This document shows positions 1 to 5,154 of a stretch of 6,157 bases of DNA, in pieces. A program made the position numbers and the translations under genes. Positions within the stretch are counted from its first letter, which is position 1; each line of letters opens with the position of its first letter. Source of the stretch: Acidobacteriota bacterium (lineage in GTDB: Bacteria; Actinomycetota; Acidimicrobiia; Spongiisociales; UBA5794); the NCBI GenBank assembly GCA_022574065.1, contig JACZST010000118.1:1-6157 (forward strand), written 5' to 3'. The notes beneath the pieces are model-generated. The model was given only the letters and a program-made list of their open reading frames with translations. It did no database searches and was not told the DNA's origin.

Positions 1-88
1 TGTGCGGAAAACTCCATATGCTGTTTATTCAATCTGAGATCTTTACCAAATCGTTCTATAACTACGCTTTTGAGATTGTCGTAAAGAA
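1..88. other. AT-rich segment with no recognisable gene
   Basis: This stretch is visibly AT-rich (well under half G+C), while everything from about base 89 onward is strongly GC-rich. The frame used by the downstream mosaic ORF is closed by a TGA at 71-73. An ATG at 18 opens a different frame that runs into the GC-rich part out of register with the recognisable protein fragments, so I do not call it a gene. I recognise no RNA gene or promoter here. The abrupt change in composition suggests a junction between DNA of different origin, either biological or made during assembly. Confidence 0.5.
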
Positions 89-247
89 GACGACGAGGGA
101 CTCCCCGAACCGAGTATCGTTCCGGCCTGGCACGGCGACACGTCACTTGTCAACGGCAAGGCGTGGCCACAGCTCTCCGTGGAGCCCCGCAAGTACCGGT
201 TCCGGATGCTCAACGGTGCGAACAGTAGGTACTACAGGCTCAAATTG
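89..247 (+). pseudogene. Multicopper oxidase fragment (CotA/bilirubin oxidase type)
   Basis: The translation in the frame of base 89 contains LPEPSIVPAWHGDTSLVNG and then KAWPQLSVEPRKYRFRMLN followed by GANSRYYRLKL. These match the central-domain signature of CotA/bilirubin-oxidase-type multicopper oxidases (PSIVP, GDT-LVNGK-WP, VEPRKYRFR-LN-SN-R). The fragment is only about 50 residues of a protein usually near 500. It comes from the second cupredoxin domain, so none of the copper-binding HxH or HCH motifs is included. The match stops after RLKL, where synthetase sequence begins without a change of frame. The left limit is approximate; recognisable similarity starts near base 101. Confidence 0.65.
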
Positions 248-592
248 TTCGAGTACGACGAGGAAGAAGACCGCTGGACCGCGGTGCACCATCCGTTTAC
301 CAGCCCCAAAGACGGCCACGAGGAATTCATGGCCACGGACCCGGGCAAGTGCATTGCCAAGGCCTACGACATGGTGCTCAACGGCTGGGAACTCGGCGGG
401 GGCTCGGTGCGGATCCACCGCGCCTACGTGCAGAAGAAGGTGTTCGACGCCCTGAAGATCACGCCCGAGGACGCACAGGCCAAGTTCGGCTACCTGCTCG
501 ATGCCCTCACCGCCGCTGAGCAGAAGCAACTTGCTCTTCTCCTGATCAAGGTGCTCGACCACCTCGACGTCCACCCACAGCCACCCCTCTGA
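179..592 (+). CDS. Mosaic ORF: multicopper oxidase, AspRS and MarR-like fragments in one frame
   Basis: A 137-codon frame from a GTG at 179 to TGA at 590-592; the same frame is open back to base 74. Residues 1-23 continue a multicopper-oxidase stretch (VEPRKYRFRMLN type). Residues 24-110 are plainly aspartyl-tRNA synthetase, including HHPFTSPKD at 37-45, AYDMVLNGWE at 62-71 and the GGGSVRIH ATP-site loop at 73-80. Residues 106-137 read like the last helix of a MarR regulator (LTAAEQKQL and following). None of the three parts is complete: the oxidase part lacks all copper ligands, the synthetase part lacks class II motifs 1, 2 and 3 (no GLDR), and the MarR part lacks the DNA-binding domain. 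None of the parental functions can therefore be present. No convincing ribosome binding site precedes the GTG. It could be a decayed or recombined pseudogene, a new chimeric gene, or a contig-edge assembly chimera; I cannot separate these from sequence alone. Confidence 0.5.
   Translation: MEPRKYRFRMLNGANSRYYRLKLFEYDEEEDRWTAVHHPFTSPKDGHEEFMATDPGKCIAKAYDMVLNGWELGGGSVRIHRAYVQKKVFDALKITPEDAQAKFGYLLDALTAAEQKQLALLLIKVLDHLDVHPQPPL
248..508 (+). pseudogene. aspS: Aspartyl-tRNA synthetase internal fragment
   Basis: About 87 residues match the latter part of the bacterial aspartyl-tRNA synthetase catalytic domain, in family order: FEYDEEEDRW, HHPFTSPKDGHEEFMATDPGK, AKAYDMVLNGWELGGGSVRIH, VQKKVFDALKI, and AQAKFGYLLDAL. 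In the intact enzyme LLDAL is followed by a YGAPPHGG segment and then motif 3 (GLDR), which completes the ATP site. Here the text switches to an unrelated LTAAEQKQL sequence instead. The upstream anticodon-binding domain and motifs 1 and 2 are also missing. The conserved residues within the fragment are intact, with no stop or frameshift, so this is either a recent break or a join in the data. It cannot charge tRNA as it stands, and the true aspS must lie elsewhere in the genome. Confidence 0.8.
494..592 (+). pseudogene. Possible MarR-family C-terminal tail fragment
   Basis: The last ~30 residues of the mosaic frame (LLDALTAAEQKQLALLLIKV and on to the stop) resemble the C-terminal dimerisation helix of MarR regulators, where a leucine-rich segment of the form LxxLTxxExxxLxxLLxKLL is usual. 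The pentapeptide LLDAL at the start is equally at home at the end of the synthetase fragment, so the exact join cannot be placed within 494-508. The identification rests on a short, compositionally simple helix and is much weaker than the two other fragments. It is not a copy of the MarR gene at 5155-5589, whose C-terminus reads differently. Confidence 0.4.
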
Positions 593-632
593 GAGGTCCC
601 CGGGCGGGCAGTACGGCCAGGGACCACTATGG

Positions 633-1070
633 TCAGGTCGGGAGCGGCATCGTGTAGCACAGCGCATCGCCGTCGACGGCCACCACTCCATCGTCCCGCA
701 CCACCGTGGTCTTCAGTTTGGTGATCGGCTTGTCGGAACGCACCTCGACGACCTCCACTCGACCGGTGATGACATCACCAGGCCTGACCGGTGCCCGGAA
801 GTTCCAGTCGACATGGAGAAAGACCGTGCCCGGTCCCGGGAGCTCTTCGGCGACTACCGCGTTGAGAATCGCCGTCGTGACGCCGCCTTGCACCACGATC
901 CGGCCGAACGACGTGCTCGCCGCCACCGCTTCGTCATAGTGAAGTGGGTTGCGGTCACCGCTGATCGCGGTGAAGGCCTCGATGTCCCCCTCCGCGATCA
1001 CTCGCGTGCGTTCGGCGGTGTCGCCGACCGTCGGTTGTCCGTTGGGCCAGACCTCGGTGCTGCTGGTCAT
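633..1070 (-). CDS. MaoC-like dehydratase / (R)-specific enoyl-CoA hydratase family
   Basis: A 145-residue single hot-dog domain protein, the usual length of a stand-alone MaoC/PhaJ-like hydratase. The hydratase-2 motif is at 35-46 (AISGDRNPLHYD), with the predicted catalytic pair Asp39 and His44. It is followed by FGRIVVQGG at 55-63, NFRAPVRPGDVITGRVEVVEV in the middle and a C-terminal strand rich in Val. Family members add water to trans-2-enoyl-CoA, or act on related acyl thioesters, in the cytoplasm as dimers. The specific substrate is not readable here. The usual Ala-His-Gly-Met around residue 60 is replaced by Val-Gln-Gly-Gly, so substrate or even activity may differ. The start ATG at 1070 lacks a clear Shine-Dalgarno sequence, but TAGGGT sits at -12 to -7, suggesting a leaderless message. 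It lies 81 bases downstream of the lipoprotein gene on the same strand, with two palindromes in the gap. Confidence 0.88.
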   Translation of the reverse strand: MTSSTEVWPNGQPTVGDTAERTRVIAEGDIEAFTAISGDRNPLHYDEAVAASTSFGRIVVQGGVTTAILNAVVAEELPGPGTVFLHVDWNFRAPVRPGDVITGRVEVVEVRSDKPITKLKTTVVRDDGVVAVDGDALCYTMPLPT

Positions 1071-1076
1071 CGCCCG

Positions 1077-1082
1077 ACCCTA
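1077..1082 (-). promoter_or_regulatory. Candidate leaderless -10 element of the MaoC-like gene
   Basis: On the minus strand TAGGGT fits the actinobacterial TANNNT -10 pattern. It occupies exactly -12 to -7 relative to the A of the ATG at 1070, the position expected if transcription begins at the start codon. No Shine-Dalgarno motif is seen to compete. The -35 side is not recognisable. This is an inference from spacing. Confidence 0.35.
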
Positions 1083-1083
1083 T

Positions 1084-1113
1084 CCGATATCGGGTCACAC
1101 ACGGTCGGACCGT
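1084..1113. promoter_or_regulatory. Two palindromes upstream of the MaoC-like gene, possible operators
   Basis: CCGATATCGG (1084-1093) is a perfect 10-base palindrome. ACGGTCGGACCGT (1101-1113) is a perfect 6+1+6 inverted repeat. Relative to the MaoC start they span about -14 to -23 and -31 to -43, i.e. the spacer and -35 zone of the proposed promoter. That placement fits regulator binding. The second could alternatively form a small hairpin (5-base stem, 3-base loop) after the lipoprotein gene, but no T-run follows, so an operator is the likelier reading. Confidence 0.35.
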
Positions 1114-1151
1114 CGAGCCCCGGCCGCCGGAATCACCAGGGAGTTTGGCCG

Positions 1152-2204
1152 TTAGGCCTGGAACCCGAAGGAGCCTTCGAGCTCTTCGATATCGGTTACC
1201 TCCCCCGACGGTGGAGGCTCGATCACGACATCGGACCCAAGGTCGAACAGGTCGTACCGCATGAGCATTCGATCGAAGCTCTCGTCTGGGGTGGTCTCGA
1301 CGGCGCTGCCATCGACCTCCATGACGAACCGAACGACGAAGCCATCGTCGGAGATCCAGACGTCCATGGGCATGAAGTCCACAGGGATGGGGCCCTGAGC
1401 CTCGAGCCGGGCCCGCTCCTCCGGCGTGGCCTGGGCCAGCAACGCTTCCATGTCGAACACCGCCCGGTAATGGGTCGCATTCACTCCGTTCACGGTCTCG
1501 GTGCCGATGACATCGACGGTGGCGCCGGCATCCTCGAACGACCCGAGGATCTCGGATGGATTCCCCGGCGATGTCGTCATGAATCCGCTGGCGACGTCTC
1601 CCTCTTCGGCCGGCATCGAGATCCACGGAGTCTCCGCCCCGAATAGAGCGGTGAACAAGGGGAACTTGAGGTAGGCGGTGTCGCCAATCTGGCGGACCTC
1701 CATCTCGCCGAACAGGTCAGCAAACTCTGGCGGCAGCTCATCTCCTGCCGCGTCGGCGAAGCTGCTCATATCCATGTAGAAGGAGAAGTTGCCCGAGGCG
1801 TTGTCGAACGCACCACCAAATGGGATCACCATCTCGGTGAAGCCCTGAGACGGGTCGAGGCCGGTGATCTCTATCAATCCCTCCATCCGCCCGGACGTGA
1901 CCTCGGCGCTGCGCTGGAAGGCGCTTTGCATCGCCAGCAGCTCCGGCGAGCCGGAGGCGGTGGTCGTCGTCGTTGGCTGGGTGGTCGTGGTCGGTGGCGT
2001 GGTGGTCGTCGTCGTTGGCTGGGTGGTCACTGTCGACGGTGACACGGTGGTCGTGGTCGTCGACGGGGCGGTGGTCACGGGCGCCGCATCCGTGACGGGG
2101 CTGCCATCGGCGATGGGGTCAAATGAGTCGTCGTTGGTGCCGGCGCCGCATGCCCCGATCGCTAGGGCGAACGCCGCAATGATCCAACCGGTGCGTTTGG
2201 TCAT
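1152..2204 (-). CDS. Thr-rich secreted lipoprotein, LppX/LprG-like fold
   Basis: A 350-residue predicted lipoprotein. The N-terminus MTKRTGWIIAAFALAIGAC has the basic start, hydrophobic core and lipobox (IGAC, lipidated Cys19) of a type II signal peptide. Residues ~44-86 form a linker almost entirely of Thr with Pro, Gln and Val, probably an extended and possibly O-glycosylated spacer through the envelope. From ~88 a globular domain begins with a helix (LLAMQSAFQRSAEVTSGRME), followed by alternating strands that include GDTAYLKFP, a TETVNGVNATHYR segment and a PMDVWISDDGFVVRFVMEV segment. This layout recalls the LolA-like LppX/LprG lipoproteins, which bind lipids in a half-barrel. I place it there by pattern only; the ligand is unknown. 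I chose the ATG at 2204 because AGGA lies five bases before it; an in-frame ATG at 2216 would add four residues (MRNP). It probably has its own promoter in the 220-base gap upstream. Confidence 0.82.
   Translation of the reverse strand: MTKRTGWIIAAFALAIGACGAGTNDDSFDPIADGSPVTDAAPVTTAPSTTTTTVSPSTVTTQPTTTTTTPPTTTTQPTTTTTASGSPELLAMQSAFQRSAEVTSGRMEGLIEITGLDPSQGFTEMVIPFGGAFDNASGNFSFYMDMSSFADAAGDELPPEFADLFGEMEVRQIGDTAYLKFPLFTALFGAETPWISMPAEEGDVASGFMTTSPGNPSEILGSFEDAGATVDVIGTETVNGVNATHYRAVFDMEALLAQATPEERARLEAQGPIPVDFMPMDVWISDDGFVVRFVMEVDGSAVETTPDESFDRMLMRYDLFDLGSDVVIEPPPSGEVTDIEELEGSFGFQA
1959..2028. repeat. 42-bp-period repeat encoding the Thr-rich linker
   Basis: A 28-base unit occurs twice without mismatch, at 1959-1986 and 2001-2028, a period of 42 bases or 14 codons. 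It encodes the TTQPTTTTT-type unit of the lipoprotein linker. The intervening bases are also GTG/GTC-rich, and the low-complexity tract continues to about 2080. Such in-frame repeats can change length by slippage or unequal recombination without breaking the gene. Confidence 0.75.
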
Positions 2205-2424
2205 TGGGTTCCTCATGGGCTCAGGCCCCCTACCAGGGCTCCCAGATCACCATCGGCCAACCCGAGATCGGAGTTGAGGCCGGAAGTCGGCAAGAGGGCG
2301 CCGAACGCACAGCGAAATACCGCGACGGCCTAGCAAGAAACGCGACAGCACGGCTGGCCTATCGTGGCACAGCGCAGCCCGGCGCCACGCGCTCGGCCGT
2401 GACCGCTTCGAGTGGCCGGTCGGG
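2205..2424. other. Intergenic region between hydrolase and lipoprotein genes
   Basis: No gene is supported in these 220 bases. Reading on the minus strand it must hold the end of the hydrolase transcript and probably the lipoprotein promoter. A weak inverted repeat (GACCG at 2401-2405 with CGGTC at 2417-2421, 11-base loop) lies just past the hydrolase stop, but no T-run follows, so I do not call it a terminator. No convincing -35/-10 pair is visible. AGGA at 2210-2213 (minus strand) serves the lipoprotein ATG at 2204. Confidence 0.4.
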
Positions 2425-3093
2425 CTAGCTCGTCTTGGCGCTCCTGAGTGCCAGCGAGGCTTCCTCGGTCGTGACGACGGCGTTGGCGAGAAACCTGAAG
2501 TTGGTCATCGCCGCGGCGTACCCGTCGCCGAGATCGGGGAGTATGGCCGCCGCGGTAGCGTCCTTCACCACCGTCACGTCGAATCCGCTCTCCAGCATCG
2601 CGCGCAGGTGCGCCTCGGTGCACAGATTGGCCGACATGCCGCACAGGTACACCGAATCGATGCCCCGCTTTCTCAGCTGGAGGAACAGATCGTTGTTCTC
2701 CGGTCCGTAGACCTTGTGTGGATTGGCCACCACGGTCTCGCCGTCGTGGATGTACTGCTTGTACTGATCCAGGAAGTCGGCGCCGGAGCCTTCGAACCCG
2801 GTCAGATCGAGCGGGTCCGGCCGATCGTACATTCCGACCTCGTGCATCGCCTTTTCGATGGTGCCTCCGAACTTCCACTGATGGTCCCACGGGAAGTAGT
2901 AGTGGGGCGAGATGAACACGGGAACCCCGCCCTCTTTAGCAGCCTGGAACATGGTCTCGATGTTGTCGATGGTGTTGTTCTCGATGACGCTTTGTTGTAC
3001 CGCGTCCCAGAACACGCCCTTTTCGCTGAGAAAGTCGTTCTGTGGGTCGGTCACGACGAGGGCGGTGACATCGGCAATAACGGGGACAGCCAT
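2425..3093 (-). CDS. Isochorismatase-family cysteine hydrolase
   Basis: A 222-residue protein of the isochorismatase-like (cysteine hydrolase) superfamily, which cleaves amide, carbamoyl or vinyl-ether bonds in small metabolites. The catalytic triad is readable: Asp16 in VVTDPQNDF, Lys127 in NPHKVYGPENNDL, and the nucleophile Cys158 in CGMSANLCTEAHLRAM, with the preceding cis-peptide region at SAN. The HYYFPWDHQWKFGG segment at 64-77 and GFEGSGADFLDQYKQYI at 99-115 mark a distinct subfamily usually annotated only as cysteine hydrolase. I therefore cannot tell whether it acts on isochorismate, nicotinamide, biuret-like amides or something else. The start at 3093 was chosen because AGAGGT lies 7 bases upstream; a frame extension to an ATG at 3171 has no such support and would add 26 poorly conserved residues. 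It is transcribed divergently from the antiporter across 260 bases and has no signal peptide, so it is cytoplasmic. Confidence 0.9.
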   Translation of the reverse strand: MAVPVIADVTALVVTDPQNDFLSEKGVFWDAVQQSVIENNTIDNIETMFQAAKEGGVPVFISPHYYFPWDHQWKFGGTIEKAMHEVGMYDRPDPLDLTGFEGSGADFLDQYKQYIHDGETVVANPHKVYGPENNDLFLQLRKRGIDSVYLCGMSANLCTEAHLRAMLESGFDVTVVKDATAAAILPDLGDGYAAAMTNFRFLANAVVTTEEASLALRSAKTS

Positions 3094-3131
3094 GGTGGGG
3101 ACCTCTTTTCGACTCGCTTCCCATTGGCCCT

Positions 3132-3145
3132 CCGAGCGTACTCGG
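3132..3145. promoter_or_regulatory. Inverted repeat CCGAG-CGTA-CTCGG, possible operator
   Basis: A perfect 5-base inverted repeat with a 4-base centre lies 39-52 bases upstream of the hydrolase ATG. The weak minus-strand -10 candidate TACGCT falls inside it, so a protein bound here could control the hydrolase. With only five base pairs it could be chance. Confidence 0.3.
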
Positions 3146-3220
3146 GGTGATGACTTCGGATACGGCCGCATTTCGCGACCTGACCGCGCCGGGGACTACG
3201 TGAGAGAAGCCAAAACGCTT

Positions 3221-3255
3221 CGTCTCCACCGCGGAGCGGGGGAGACGCGGAGCGG
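3221..3255. repeat. Nested inverted and direct repeat in the divergent promoter region
   Basis: CGTCTCC (3221-3227) is the inverse complement of GGAGACG (3241-3247), giving a 7-base stem with a 13-base loop. GCGGAGCGG occurs at 3231-3239 and again at 3247-3255, 16 bases apart. The segment is strongly purine-biased on the plus strand. It is in a non-coding region upstream of the antiporter; a role as binding site or leader hairpin is speculative. Confidence 0.4.
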
Positions 3256-3353
3256 ATGGGGCTCTGGGGGAGCGGGTATGAGATGAGCTCAGTCGGGCGG
3301 CCGAACTCTGCCCCGTATGCTGAACATACTGCTAATTCTCGAGGGCTTGCGCC

Positions 3354-5096
3354 ATGGAACAGGACGTTCTCGTCGGACTTACGGTCATTGTGGCCTTCGG
3401 CGTTGGTGGCCAATGGCTTGCCAGCCGGATTCGAGTTCCGTCGATCCTGGTCTTGCTGTTGGCGGGGTTTATCGCGGGGCCGGTCACCGGGCTCGTCGAC
3501 CCCGACGCAATGTTTGGGGACCTCCTTTTCCCCGCGGTGTCCCTCGCCACTGGTTTGCTGCTGTTCGACAGCGGTATGTCACTCAGGTTGTCGGCGCTAT
3601 CGATGGGTCGGCAACCGGTGTTGAGACTGGTCACCCTTGGGGTTCTCGTCACCTGGATCGTGGGATCGGTCACCGCGTTTCTGGTCACCGATCTGTCATC
3701 GGATCTGGCGGTTCTGCTCGGTGCAATATTGGTGGTCTCGGGACCCACGGTGGTGATACCGATTCTGCGCAGGTTGCGGCCCCGGCCTCCCACGGGGCCG
3801 ATTCTCCGCTGGGAGGGAACCATTATCGACCCGATCGGCGCCAGTCTCGGTGTGGTTGTGCTCACGGTTGTCCTCGAAGAGGGAAACCTGGTCAGGGACA
3901 CCGTGCTCGGCGTTGCCGGCGCAGCCGTTACAGGGATCGCGGTGGGCCTCGGTGCAGCGGTGCTAGTGCTGCTGGCCCTCCGCTATTACCGAATCCCGGA
4001 CCTGCTGCGGAGCCCGGTGGCCGTCGCCATGGCCGTTGTGGCCTTTACCACGACCAATCTGCTGTTCGATGAGGGAGGGCTGTTCGCCACCACCGTGTTC
4101 GGAATCGCACTGGCCAACCAACGGAGGGTGGATGTTGATGATATCGCCGCGTTTGAGAAGGCCCTCGGGGCGATGATTCTCGGAGCGCTGTTCGTGCTGC
4201 TCGGTGCAAGGATCGAGCTGTCGGAGCTGGCCGAGGTATGGGTGGCAGGGATTGTGCTCGTGTTCGTGCTCGTCCTGGTCGCACGTCCGCTCGCCGTTGC
4301 GGTCTCGGTAGTAGGGACCGAGGTGAGCTTTCGGGAAGGCGCTTTCCTCGCTGCGATGGCGCCGCGCGGAATCGTCGCTGCGGCGACGTCGTCGGTGTTT
4401 GCCCTGGCCCTGTCGGAGACGGGCGTTGCCGGCGCCGATCTGTTGGCGCCGCTGACCTTTACCGTGATCATCGGCACAGGCGTTGTCTACGGGCTCGGTG
4501 CGGGCCCGGTGGCTCGCCGGCTGGGGGTTGCCGGATCCGCCCCTCGGGGGGTTGCCCTGGTGGGTTCCCAGCCCTGGGTGGTGAGGCTTGGGGAGGAACT
4601 GGTCCGTTCCGATGTGCCAGTTCTCCTCATGCCTGGGGCCGATGGTCTGTCCGATGCGTCGCTGCCGCAATACACCGGCACGTGGGACAGCGAGGAATTC
4701 GTCGACGCTCTCGGCAACCACGACATTGGAACTGCTCTCGTCATGTCGGCCGACCTGGAGCACAACGTGGTCGGGGTGGAGCGCTTGGTGGAATGTCTCG
4801 GCGCTCCCAACGTCTACTACCTGCCGCGGCAGGCCTCAGGAGATCGGCGTGTTCCTCTGGCACGGAGGCCATTCGGCGCCGATGTCTCCCAAGCGACTAT
4901 CACCGAACGTACCGCGGCGGGAGGGCGGATCACGACCCTTGACCCCGAGGACGAGGCACCGGATGGTTCCAGCCTTCCCCTGATTCAAGTCGACACCCAC
5001 GGCCGGCCGATCATCGCACCGCGACACACCCACCACGCATTGTCAGGGACCATCGTATTGACCGGCGTGGACGACATTTCTCGCGACAGAGAGTGA
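3354..5096 (+). CDS. NhaP-type cation:proton antiporter with degenerate TrkA-N-like domain
   Basis: A 580-residue integral membrane protein. Residues ~5-390 form about twelve membrane segments of a CPA-type Na+(K+)/H+ exchanger, which trades cations for protons across the plasma membrane in pH and salt homeostasis. Signature parts are PSILVLLLAGFIAGP (29-43), LFDSGMSL (70-77), SGPTVVIPILRRLRP (129-143), WEGTIIDPIGA (153-163) with Glu154 and the ion-site candidate Asp159, and MAPRGIVAAATSSVFAL from 335 with Arg338. The DP form in place of the Asn-Asp pair of classical NhaP matches a known antiporter subfamily and is not necessarily a defect. Residues ~398-500 (VALVGSQPW, then HDIGTALVMSADLEHNVVGV and NVYYLP) follow the TrkA-N/RCK pattern, but the glycine-rich nucleotide loop is eroded. 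A further ~80-residue tail ends in a strand-like segment (GTIVLTGVDD). The start at 3354 has GAGGG eight bases upstream. Confidence 0.9.
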   Translation: MEQDVLVGLTVIVAFGVGGQWLASRIRVPSILVLLLAGFIAGPVTGLVDPDAMFGDLLFPAVSLATGLLLFDSGMSLRLSALSMGRQPVLRLVTLGVLVTWIVGSVTAFLVTDLSSDLAVLLGAILVVSGPTVVIPILRRLRPRPPTGPILRWEGTIIDPIGASLGVVVLTVVLEEGNLVRDTVLGVAGAAVTGIAVGLGAAVLVLLALRYYRIPDLLRSPVAVAMAVVAFTTTNLLFDEGGLFATTVFGIALANQRRVDVDDIAAFEKALGAMILGALFVLLGARIELSELAEVWVAGIVLVFVLVLVARPLAVAVSVVGTEVSFREGAFLAAMAPRGIVAAATSSVFALALSETGVAGADLLAPLTFTVIIGTGVVYGLGAGPVARRLGVAGSAPRGVALVGSQPWVVRLGEELVRSDVPVLLMPGADGLSDASLPQYTGTWDSEEFVDALGNHDIGTALVMSADLEHNVVGVERLVECLGAPNVYYLPRQASGDRRVPLARRPFGADVSQATITERTAAGGRITTLDPEDEAPDGSSLPLIQVDTHGRPIIAPRHTHHALSGTIVLTGVDDISRDRE

Positions 5097-5154
5097 GATC
5101 CAGCCGGCCGGTGCCCGCGGCATTTTGACGCCAAGGTCTCATTGCCCGCAGATG
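5097..5154. other. Short gap between convergent antiporter and MarR genes
   Basis: These 58 bases lie between two convergent stop codons. They include the palindrome CCGGCCGG (5104-5111), followed by a GCGGC and a TTTT run at 5123-5126. This could act as a weak terminator for the antiporter, but the only stem I can draw there is four base pairs, so I do not assert one. Confidence 0.25.

Larger units (their letters stand above)
3094..3353. promoter_or_regulatory. Divergent promoter region between hydrolase and antiporter
   Basis: These 260 bases separate two divergently transcribed genes, so both promoters should lie here. The hydrolase ribosome binding site (AGAGGT on the minus strand) is at 3101-3106, and the antiporter site (GAGGG) is at 3341-3345, eight bases before its ATG. 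Weak -10-like hexamers are TACGCT on the minus strand (3135-3140) and TATGCT (3316-3321) or CATACT (3325-3330) on the plus strand, none with a good -35. I see no small gene. Confidence 0.45.

Noticed and set aside
18..455. Plus-strand ORF starting in the AT-rich segment
   Set aside because: After about base 88 it runs out of register with the recognisable oxidase and synthetase frame; the peptide is Arg/Ser/Thr-rich as expected of a shadow frame.
143..691. Long minus-strand ORF opposite the mosaic frame and the end of the MaoC-like gene
   Set aside because: No recognisable domain; it overlaps the clear AspRS-like reading and the hydratase in antisense, as is common in GC-rich DNA.
813..1646. 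277-codon plus-strand ORF
   Set aside because: Antisense to both the MaoC-like and lipoprotein genes, with His/Arg/Asp-rich low-information sequence and no motif.
1864..2277. Plus-strand ORF with long valine runs
   Set aside because: It is the complement of the Thr-rich linker codons (ACC/GTG), so the Val repeats are a shadow of the lipoprotein.
3094..3171. Upstream ATG at 3171 for the cysteine hydrolase
   Set aside because: No ribosome binding site; the extra residues are unlike the family N-terminus, which normally begins just before the VTDPQNDF strand.
3315..3329. GTATG-CTGAA-CATAC as a possible SOS (LexA) box or operator
   Set aside because: Only one GAAC-type half-site is present; the 5-base repeat alone is likely by chance, and it overlaps a weak -10 candidate.
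4238..4942. 234-codon plus-strand ORF inside the antiporter gene
   Set aside because: Arg/Gly/Cys-rich translation in another frame of a clear membrane transporter.
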